Positions 1 through 5,424 of a DNA stretch of 7,327 nt are shown here, piece by piece. The DNA is from an uncultured Collinsella sp. (GTDB lineage: Bacteria > Actinomycetota > Coriobacteriia > Coriobacteriales > Coriobacteriaceae), in assembly GCA_900758885.1 (NCBI GenBank), contig CAAETD010000068.1, positions 1 through 7,327 of the forward strand, given 5' to 3'. Below the pieces are notes generated by a model. That model saw only the letters and a program-made list of their open reading frames with translations, was not told where the DNA came from and did not search any database. The translations under genes were made by a program, and so were the position numbers. Position 1 is the first letter of the stretch. Every line of letters begins with the position of its first letter.

Positions 1-42
1 CACAACGCCGCCATCGCGCTGCGTAGATATACGAGGAGCTAG
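1..42 (+). CDS. fabF: 3-oxoacyl-ACP synthase II (FabF), C-terminal end only
   Basis: The window opens inside a reading frame that ends at a TAG at 40-42 and encodes HNAAIALRRYTRS. The stretch HNAAIALRRY matches the conserved C-terminus of FabF-type ketoacyl-ACP synthases, which typically end in GGHNAxxxLRRY or a close variant with the catalytic-site glycine loop just upstream. FabF condenses malonyl-ACP with the growing acyl-ACP in the cytoplasm. Only 13 residues are visible, so the call rests on this short motif plus the context: fabF directly precedes accB in many Gram-positive fatty-acid operons. The stop lies 3 nt before the accB start, and the accB SD site overlaps the end of this gene, consistent with one transcript. 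The other two forward frames give no recognisable ending. Confidence 0.72.
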   Translation, partial: HNAAIALRRYTRS

Positions 43-45
43 AGC

Positions 46-522
46 ATGGATTCCAAAAGACTTGCCGAGATAGCCGATGTTATGGAGGACCGCGGCCTCA
101 CGCGCGTACGCGTTGAGGAGCCCGATGGCACCGCGGTCGAACTCGAGCGCGCGAGCGCCACGCAGCCGGTCGCCGTGCCCATGCCTATGCCGGGTGCCGT
201 GACTGCTCCGGCGGTGGCTCCTGTCGCCATGCCTGCCACCGCACCGGAACCCGCCGCGCAGACACCTGCCGCCGCACCGGAGCCCAAGGGCACCGAGGTG
301 ACCGCTCCCATGGTCGGCGTTTTCTATGCTGCCCCGGCGCCGGGCGACGAACCGTTTGTGCACGTGGGCTCCAAGGTCAAGGCTGGCGAGACCCTTTGCA
401 TCATCGAGGCCATGAAGGTTCTCAACGAGGTGACGGCAGAGGCGGATGGCGAGGTGCTCGAGATCTGCGTGGCCGACGGCGACCTCGTGGAGTTTGGCAG
501 CTGCCTCATGAGGATCGGATAG
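46..522 (+). CDS. accB: Biotin carboxyl carrier protein of acetyl-CoA carboxylase
   Basis: AccB carries the biotin that AccC carboxylates and that the carboxyltransferase then uses to make malonyl-CoA. The 158-residue protein has the usual three parts: a short helical N-terminal region (about 1-35), a Pro/Ala-rich flexible linker (about 40-82), and a biotinyl/lipoyl domain (about 84-158). The domain begins TAPMVGVFYAAPAPGD, matching the family's SPMVGTFY segment including the 'thumb' region. The biotinylation site is EAMKVLNEV, with Lys124 as the modified residue. Length is typical (E. coli AccB is 156 aa). The ATG at 46 is preceded by GAGGAG at 33-38, a strong SD with 7-nt spacing. It sits 3 nt after the FabF-like stop, and its own stop abuts the fabZ translation start signals. 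Confidence 0.96.
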   Translation: MDSKRLAEIADVMEDRGLTRVRVEEPDGTAVELERASATQPVAVPMPMPGAVTAPAVAPVAMPATAPEPAAQTPAAAPEPKGTEVTAPMVGVFYAAPAPGDEPFVHVGSKVKAGETLCIIEAMKVLNEVTAEADGEVLEICVADGDLVEFGSCLMRIG

Positions 523-526
523 GTGA
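521..526 (+). promoter_or_regulatory. Ribosome binding site deciding the fabZ start
   Basis: AGGTGA is a full match to the anti-SD core and lies 5 nt before the ATG at 532. It overlaps the accB stop codon (TAG 520-522). It also contains the in-frame GTG at 523 that would otherwise extend FabZ by three residues. A start at 523 would place the SD inside the coding start, so 532 is favoured. Confidence 0.75.
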
Positions 527-531
527 TATCC

Positions 532-954
532 ATGAACAAAGAAGAGCTCAAGAAGCTGTTGCCGCATCGCGAGCCGATGCTTTTGCTTGACGAAGCCGAG
601 CTGGTGGGCGACGAGGCCCACGGCAAGATCACGATTACGGGCGACGAGTATTTTTTGCAGGGGCATTTTCCGGGAAACCCGGTGGTCCCCGGCGTGATCC
701 AGTGCGAGATGCTCGCCCAAAACTGCTGCGTGTTGCTGATGGGCGATGAGGAGGCGCGCGGCGCGACGCCGTTCTACACGAGTCTGGACAAGGTGCGCTT
801 TAAGCGTCCGGTGCGCCCGGGCGACACGGTGGATCTGGTGTGCTCCATCACGCGTGCGCGCGGGCCGTTCCGCTTTGCGACAGGTACTGCGAGCGTTAAC
901 GGTGAGGTTTGCTGCCGCGCCGATATGTCTTTTGCACTCATGCACGAAAAGTAG
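532..954 (+). CDS. fabZ: 3-hydroxyacyl-ACP dehydratase FabZ
   Basis: FabZ removes water from 3-hydroxyacyl-ACP to give trans-2-enoyl-ACP in the fatty-acid elongation cycle. The 140-residue protein is a single hot-dog fold domain of normal length. It starts with the family's LPHREPMLLLDE block (residues 10-21). The active-site segment is GHFPGNPVVPGVIQCEMLAQ, with catalytic His45 and Glu59, and the conserved FKRPVRPGD strand-turn follows at about 90-98. The pattern fits FabZ rather than FabA, since the downstream isomerase-associated features of FabA are not apparent. The start at ATG 532 is chosen from the SD at 521-526; an in-frame GTG at 523 is the alternative. The gene sits between accB and accC as in many Firmicutes operons, with a 10-nt gap to accC. 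Confidence 0.96.
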   Translation: MNKEELKKLLPHREPMLLLDEAELVGDEAHGKITITGDEYFLQGHFPGNPVVPGVIQCEMLAQNCCVLLMGDEEARGATPFYTSLDKVRFKRPVRPGDTVDLVCSITRARGPFRFATGTASVNGEVCCRADMSFALMHEK

Positions 955-964
955 GGAAGTTTTC

Positions 965-2308
965 ATGTTCGACAAAGTGCTCATCGCCAACCGCGGCGAA
1001 GTCGCGGTCCGTGTTATCCGCGCGTGCCGCGATATGGGCATCAAGACCGTCGCCGTTTATTCCACGGCCGATGCGGACGCGCTGCACGTACAGCTTGCCG
1101 ATGAGGCATATTGCATCGGCGGCCCGCGTCTTGCCGAGAGCTACCTCAACGACGATGCTGTGCTCACCTGTGCCGTGAAGTCGGGGGCAAAGGCGATCCA
1201 TCCTGGCTACGGTTTCTTTTCCGAGAAGGCGAGTTTCGTGCGCGACTGCGACAAGTACGGCCTGGCGTTTGTCGGTCCCTCGGCCGAGGTGATCGACAGC
1301 ATGGGCGACAAGGACGCCGCACGTCGAACGGCTGCCGCGGCGGGCGTGCCCATCGTGCCGGGCTGCGATTTGCTCAAAAGTCCCGAGGAGGCAACGGCCG
1401 AGGCCGAACGCATTGGCTGCCCCGTGCTTATTAAGGCGCGTGCCGGTGGTGGCGGTCGCGGCATTCGCAAGGTCGAGCGCGTGGAAGATGCGGCAAAGGC
1501 GTTTATCGAGGCGCGTGCCGAGGGTGAGGCCGTTTTTGGCGACGGCGAGTGCTACATGGAGAAGTTTGTCGCGCCGGCGCACCACGTCGAGGTGCAGATT
1601 ATGGCCGATAAGCAGGGCCATGTGTTTTCGCTTGGCGAGCGTGAGTGCTCGGTGCAGCGCCGCAACCAAAAGCTGATCGAGGAGAGCCCCGCGCCGTGCC
1701 TCGACGGACACGATGACATTCGTGCTCGCATGCACAAAGCCGCGCGCGACCTGGCTCGTGCCGTCGGCTACGAAGGAGCCGGTACCATCGAGTTCCTGTA
1801 TTCTGACGACGGCAATTTCTACTTTATGGAAATGAACACGCGCTTGCAGGTGGAGCATCCGGTTACGGAGTTTGTGACCGATACCGACTTGGTCAAGTGG
1901 CAGCTGCGCGTGGCGGCCGGCCAACCTTTGCCCTTTGAGCAGGAGGACATGCCGGTCCGCAACCACGCCATGGAGTGCCGCATCAATGCCGAAACGCCGG
2001 ACTTTCTGCCGTCATGCGGAACGATCACCGCGTTACGTGTGCCGGGTGGTCCGCGCGTGCGCTGGGATTCCGCCATGTTTACCGGTGCGAACGTTCCGCC
2101 GTACTACGACTCCATGCTTGGCAAGCTCATCGTGTGTGCGCCCACGCGTGACGGCGCCATTCGCAAGATGCGCTCGGCCCTGGGCGAGCTCGTGATTGAG
2201 GGCGTGAGCGAAAACAGCGAGCTTCAGCTCGACGTGCTGGCAAACGACGAGTTCTTGTCGGGCATGTATCACACCGATCTGATGGGGCATCTCTATGCTG
2301 ATGAATAG
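965..2308 (+). CDS. accC: Biotin carboxylase subunit of acetyl-CoA carboxylase
   Basis: AccC uses ATP and bicarbonate to carboxylate the biotin on AccB. The 447 residues match the usual length (E. coli 449). The order is an N-terminal pre-ATP-grasp domain (KVLIANRGEVAVRVIRA, IHPGYGFFSE), an ATP-grasp domain with the glycine loop KARAGGGGRGIRKV (157-170), and a C-terminal domain (VPPYYDSMLGKL, 378-388). By counting against E. coli numbering, the expected residues are present: Lys116, Lys157, Lys236, Glu276, Glu289, Arg293, Glu297 (EMNTRLQVEHP) and Arg339 (ECRINAE). One difference is QRRNQK at 231-236, where Asn234 replaces the His common in that motif. The start at ATG 965 has AGGGAAG at 953-959 as SD. 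A reading frame open upstream to 746 overlaps fabZ and does not resemble this family there. The 3' end overlaps accDA by 14 nt. Confidence 0.96.
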   Translation: MFDKVLIANRGEVAVRVIRACRDMGIKTVAVYSTADADALHVQLADEAYCIGGPRLAESYLNDDAVLTCAVKSGAKAIHPGYGFFSEKASFVRDCDKYGLAFVGPSAEVIDSMGDKDAARRTAAAAGVPIVPGCDLLKSPEEATAEAERIGCPVLIKARAGGGGRGIRKVERVEDAAKAFIEARAEGEAVFGDGECYMEKFVAPAHHVEVQIMADKQGHVFSLGERECSVQRRNQKLIEESPAPCLDGHDDIRARMHKAARDLARAVGYEGAGTIEFLYSDDGNFYFMEMNTRLQVEHPVTEFVTDTDLVKWQLRVAAGQPLPFEQEDMPVRNHAMECRINAETPDFLPSCGTITALRVPGGPRVRWDSAMFTGANVPPYYDSMLGKLIVCAPTRDGAIRKMRSALGELVIEGVSENSELQLDVLANDEFLSGMYHTDLMGHLYADE

Positions 2309-4019
2309 AAAAGCGAAGACGGTCAATGTCCTTGAGGGGCCGATAACCGAGTCATGCGCCGAGTTTCCCGCGCGCCACGTGTTTATCAAGTGCCCGGAGT
2401 GCCGCCGTGTGATCGATGAGGCACGCCTGCACGACAACCTCGAGGTCTGCCCTCGTTGCGGCAAACACTTTCGCGTGAGCGGTCGCGCGCGCATGCGCAT
2501 GACGGTCGATGAGGGCACGTTTGAGGAATGGGATGCCAATCTGGCGTCGGAGGACTTCCTCTCGTTTCCCGGCTATGCCGATAAGCTCAAGAGCGTGAGC
2601 GAGCGTTCGGGCGAGCGCGATGCCGTTGTGTGCGGCAGGGGCAAAATCTGCGGCTGCGATACGGCGCTCTTCTTTATGGACGCTAACTTTATGATGGGCT
2701 CGATGGGCTCTGTGGTGGGCGAGAAGATCTGTCGCGCATTTGAGCGTGCGACCGAGCTAGGATTGCCAGTTGTCGGCTTTACCGTTTCGGGCGGTGCGCG
2801 CATGCAAGAGGGCGTGACATCGCTTATGCAGATGGCCAAGATTTCTGCGGCGGTTAGGCGCCACAGCGAGGCGGGCGGCCTGTATATCACGGTGCTCACC
2901 GACCCCACGACCGGAGGCGTAACCGCGAGCTTTGCCATGGAGGGTGATATTATCCTGGCCGAGCCCGATGCCCTGACGGCATTTGCCGGCCCGCGCGTGA
3001 TCGAGCAGAACATGCACAAGCGCCTGCCCAAGGGATTCCAGCGCTCCGAGTTTTTGCTGGAGCACGGCTTTTGCGATGCCGTTGTTCCGCGTGGCGAGAT
3101 TGCGCTCACGGTAGGCGAGCTGCTGGCGCTGCACGAAGGGCACGCGCCCGGCCTGGGGGCACCGCACGAGATTGTGCATACGGGTCGCCGCGGCAAAAAG
3201 CTGGGACACTTGTTCAAGCGCTCGACGGCACCAAAAACCGCGCTCGAGATTGTCAAGCAGACCCGCTCGGCAGATCGCGCCACGGCGGGCGAGATGATCT
3301 CGCTAGGCCTGGACGGATTTGTGGAGCTGCACGGCGACCGTTACTTTGGCGACGACGCCGCTGTGGTGGCTGGCATTGGCTGGAAGGACGGGCGCCCCGT
3401 AACGGTCATCGCCATCGAGCGCGGCACCACGACAAAAGAGCGTATGCGCCGCAACTTTGGCATGGCGCATCCCGAGGGCTACCGTAAAGCGCGTCGCCTG
3501 ATGCGCCAGGCCGAAAAGTTTGGTCGGCCGGTTCTGTGCCTGGTCGATACTTCGGGCGCGTTTTGCGGCATCGGTGCCGAGGAACGCGGTCAGGGCGAGG
3601 CCATCGCCCAGAATCTCATGGAGATGAGCGGCCTTAAGACGCCGATTGTCTCGGTGGTAACAGGCGAGGGCGGCTCTGGTGGCGCGCTGGCGCTGTCCGT
3701 GGCCGACCGCATTCTGATGCTCTCGAGCTCGGCCTATTCGGTCGTGAGCCCCGAGGCCTGTGCGTCGATTCTGTGGAAGGATACCGAGCGCGCGAATGAG
3801 GCCGCCGAGGCGCTGAAACTCACGGCTCCCGATCTGTTGGCGCTCGGTATCATCGACGGCATTGTTGACGATAGGGGTCTGTCGCATGAGGAGATCGCCG
3901 GCGCCGTCATGTCCTCGGCATTTGATGCCTTCGATACGCTTGGGCGGCTCGACGACGCGACCCTCACAAACCTCCGCTACGAAAAGTACCGCGCAATCGG
4001 TCAGTATCGCACGATGTGA
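2295..4019 (+). CDS. accDA: Fused acetyl-CoA carboxylase carboxyltransferase, beta (AccD) plus alpha (AccA)
   Basis: One uninterrupted 574-residue frame contains both carboxyltransferase subunits, which transfer the carboxyl group from carboxybiotin to acetyl-CoA. Residues about 25-280 are AccD: a four-Cys zinc ribbon (Cys33, Cys36, Cys52, Cys55), then SGGARMQEG (165-173), LTDPTTGGVTASFAM (201-215) and AFAGPRVIEQ (229-238). A linker of roughly 30 basic/Gly residues (about 283-312, including HTGRRGKK) follows. Residues about 313-574 are AccA: ELHGDRYFGDD, RNFGMAHPEGYRKA, GAEERGQGEAIA, GEGGSGGALA and SPEACASILWK. The AccA half is as short as Gram-positive AccA and lacks the long N-terminal region of E. 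coli AccA. DTSGAFCGIG replaces the usual DTPGAYPGVG. The start at 2295 lies inside accC (14-nt overlap) with GGGG at about 2284-2287 as a modest SD; ATG 2301 is an alternative. The final codon and stop lie in the palindrome at 4014-4044. Confidence 0.95.
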   Translation: MLMNRKAKTVNVLEGPITESCAEFPARHVFIKCPECRRVIDEARLHDNLEVCPRCGKHFRVSGRARMRMTVDEGTFEEWDANLASEDFLSFPGYADKLKSVSERSGERDAVVCGRGKICGCDTALFFMDANFMMGSMGSVVGEKICRAFERATELGLPVVGFTVSGGARMQEGVTSLMQMAKISAAVRRHSEAGGLYITVLTDPTTGGVTASFAMEGDIILAEPDALTAFAGPRVIEQNMHKRLPKGFQRSEFLLEHGFCDAVVPRGEIALTVGELLALHEGHAPGLGAPHEIVHTGRRGKKLGHLFKRSTAPKTALEIVKQTRSADRATAGEMISLGLDGFVELHGDRYFGDDAAVVAGIGWKDGRPVTVIAIERGTTTKERMRRNFGMAHPEGYRKARRLMRQAEKFGRPVLCLVDTSGAFCGIGAEERGQGEAIAQNLMEMSGLKTPIVSVVTGEGGSGGALALSVADRILMLSSSAYSVVSPEACASILWKDTERANEAAEALKLTAPDLLALGIIDGIVDDRGLSHEEIAGAVMSSAFDAFDTLGRLDDATLTNLRYEKYRAIGQYRTM

Positions 4020-4067
4020 CAAAGGGACAGTCCGCATGTCACATTGGGAAAGGGTTCCTGTGTCACA
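4014..4067 (+). repeat. Palindromic element A at the accDA/EIIC junction
   Basis: ATGTGACA (4014-4021) pairs perfectly with TGTCACAT (4037-4044), and inside it GGAC (4025-4028) pairs with GTCC (4030-4033) about the same centre, 4029. A larger alternative pairing joins TGTGACAAAGGGAC (4015-4028) with GTTCCTGTGTCACA (4054-4067), 12 of 14 positions complementary. The two pairings share the left arm, so they exclude each other. The element contains the accDA stop (TGA 4017-4019) and the candidate EIIC starts (ATG 4036, GTG 4060). There is no T-tract, so a classical intrinsic terminator is unlikely. It resembles element B at 5280-5308, suggesting a dispersed REP-like family. Confidence 0.75.
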
Positions 4068-5274
4068 AGTTTCTAACACCTCGTTTACAACGATGGTCTC
4101 ATCAAACGCCATGGCCGTGGTGGACTATCTGTCCAAAAGCATGATGTCGGCGCTGCCGTTTATTGTCTGCGCGGCGTTGTTCCGCACCGTCGCTGTTATT
4201 ATGGGCGAAGGCATGCTGGGCCTGTGGTCTGCCGATTCCGATATCTATCGCCTGTTCTACAGTTGGCTCTATAACGCCGGCTACTACTTTTTGCCCATTT
4301 ATCTTGGTTGGGCGGCCGCCCGCCAGCTCGGTTGCTCGGAGCAGCTGGGCATGATGCTGGGCGGCGTATTGATTGCGCCCGATTTGCTTAAACTCGTCGA
4401 TGCCGCATCGACGACGGGGGCATCGATGACTTCCGTGTATGGTCTGCTTCCCGCGCCGGTCAACGATTACACGACGACTGTTATTCCGGTTCTCATTTCG
4501 GTGCCCGTGCTATGGCGAGTGGAGTGTTTCTTTCGGCGCGTTATCCCTAAGGCCGTGGCGTTTTCGTTTGTTCCGTTTGCGACCATGTTTGTCATGGTTC
4601 CGGTTTCGCTGTGTATCACGGCACCGGCGGGCAGCTATCTGGGTATGCTGTTGGGCCAGCTTATGTTTATGCTTGGCAATTCCGGTGGCATCGTGTCGCT
4701 GCTCACGCTCATGGGGCTTGCCGCGGGCTGGGAGTTCCTTAAGATCGCGGGCGTCAGCAACGTTGTCCTATCGCTCGCCTATGCACAGTTTATGAGTGTG
4801 GGAACGGATTCGTGCATCCTGATCGCCGCGACGATGGCAACGTTCGCGGTTTGGGGCATGCCCTTTGGCGCGTCGCTTCGCGTTGCGGATAAGGACGAGA
4901 AGGCGCTCATGCTGGGTTATTCGATCTCGGGCGTGCTTGGCGGCGTAAGCGAGCCGGCGCTGTACGGTTGCGGCTTTAAATATGGCAGGTGCCTGACGTG
5001 CATGGCCATTGGCGGCGCCGTCGGAGGCCTTGTTGCGGCCGTGGGCCACGTTACGGCCTATACCATCGGCATGACGAATGTCCTCATGGTCATTGGCTTT
5101 GCCACGGGCGGCATCTCGAACCTGCTGTGGTGCTGCGCTGCCGGCGGTGTGGCATTTGCGGTGTCTGCGGCGCTGAGCTACTGCTTTGGCGTGGTACCGA
5201 CGAAGGGGCAGGTGGCAGAAGACGAAGCCGATTCGCCCGAAACAGTGGCGAGCGCTGCTGAAGCAAGCGCATAA
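4036..5274 (+). CDS. Stand-alone PTS EIIC-like membrane protein (glucose/beta-glucoside superfamily)
   Basis: This 412-residue protein is very hydrophobic, with about ten candidate membrane segments. It resembles the sugar-translocating EIIC domain of the glucose/beta-glucoside PTS superfamily. Matching blocks are YYFLPIYLGWAAARQLGC (83-100), MMLGGVLIAPDLL (106-118), YTTTVIPVLISV (145-156), VIPKAVAFSFVPF (169-181) and GVLGGVSEPALYG (299-311); the last corresponds to the family's sugar-binding GI(T/S)EPA(L/I)YG. It differs from complete permeases in lacking the EIIB domain with its phosphocysteine, lacking EIIA, and lacking the GLHWG motif: the expected region reads LMGLAAGWEFLK (225-236). The C-terminus is an acidic, Ala-rich tail (about 392-412). 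The start is uncertain: ATG 4036 (GGGA at 4024-4027 as SD), GTG 4060 (AAAGGG at 4049-4054) and ATG 4093 (no SD) are all possible. The substrate is unknown. It could work with an EIIB in trans or without phosphorylation. Confidence 0.8.
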   Translation: MSHWERVPVSQVSNTSFTTMVSSNAMAVVDYLSKSMMSALPFIVCAALFRTVAVIMGEGMLGLWSADSDIYRLFYSWLYNAGYYFLPIYLGWAAARQLGCSEQLGMMLGGVLIAPDLLKLVDAASTTGASMTSVYGLLPAPVNDYTTTVIPVLISVPVLWRVECFFRRVIPKAVAFSFVPFATMFVMVPVSLCITAPAGSYLGMLLGQLMFMLGNSGGIVSLLTLMGLAAGWEFLKIAGVSNVVLSLAYAQFMSVGTDSCILIAATMATFAVWGMPFGASLRVADKDEKALMLGYSISGVLGGVSEPALYGCGFKYGRCLTCMAIGGAVGGLVAAVGHVTAYTIGMTNVLMVIGFATGGISNLLWCCAAGGVAFAVSAALSYCFGVVPTKGQVAEDEADSPETVASAAEASA

Positions 5275-5279
5275 ACCTG

Positions 5280-5308
5280 TGTGACAAAAGGACGATTCCT
5301 TTGTCATA
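5280..5308 (+). repeat. Palindromic element B downstream of the EIIC gene
   Basis: TGACAAAAGGA (5282-5292) and TCCTTTGTCA (5297-5306) form a stem around the loop CGAT with one extra A in the left arm. The element begins 5 nt after the EIIC stop. Its left half, TGTGACAAAAGGAC, matches the left half of element A (TGTGACAAAGGGAC) at 13 of 14 positions. The right flank TGTCATATT matches TGTCACATT of element A at 8 of 9 positions. No T-run follows, so a terminator role is possible but weak. Confidence 0.75.
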
Positions 5309-5343
5309 TTCCAAGGCCGTGGCCCGTGTGGGTTGCGGCCTCT

Positions 5344-5377
5344 TTGTATCTGGGAGACAAAGTGGCTACACTACAAT
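5344..5377 (+). promoter_or_regulatory. Weak promoter candidate with an inverted repeat upstream of the metal transporter
   Basis: TTGTAT (5344-5349) and TACACT (5367-5372) lie 17 nt apart and loosely fit sigma-70-type -35 and -10 boxes. TACAAT (5372-5377) is a better -10 box but has no good -35. CTTTGT (5342-5347) and ACAAAG (5357-5362) form an inverted repeat over the -35 box and spacer, which could be an operator. The CDF start is about 48 nt further on. This 150-nt gap (5275-5424) is the longest gene-free stretch in the interior of the window, so a promoter here is plausible. The box matches are weak. Confidence 0.3.
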
Positions 5378-5424
5378 CCGTTTGAGCAATAGATATATAA
5401 GTAGAACCGTGGGGGCGGATGTAG

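Noticed and set aside
746..964. In-frame extension of accC upstream of 965
   Set aside because: It overlaps fabZ, its translation is Arg/Ala-rich without similarity to biotin carboxylase, and ATG 965 has a good SD and the canonical N-terminus MFDKVLIANRGE.
938..1966. Long open frame (342 codons) on the minus strand
   Set aside because: It lies entirely opposite accC, whose protein is unmistakable. It has no recognisable domain, and long antisense frames are expected in GC-rich genes with biased third positions.
3862..4035. In-frame extension of the EIIC gene into accDA
   Set aside because: The extra residues come from the wrong frame of accDA and look unlike a membrane protein. Better starts exist at 4036 or 4060.
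3303..4112. Minus-strand frame of 269 codons opposite the AccA half and the palindrome
   Set aside because: It is a shadow of accDA with no family resemblance.
5280..5308. Intrinsic terminator after the EIIC gene
   Set aside because: The stem is real, but it is AT-rich in its lower part and is not followed by a T-run; it fits the palindromic repeat family better.
5275..5424. Manganese (yybP-ykoY) riboswitch before the CDF gene
   Set aside because: I could not find the conserved internal-loop sequences or a long structured leader, and the gap is short.
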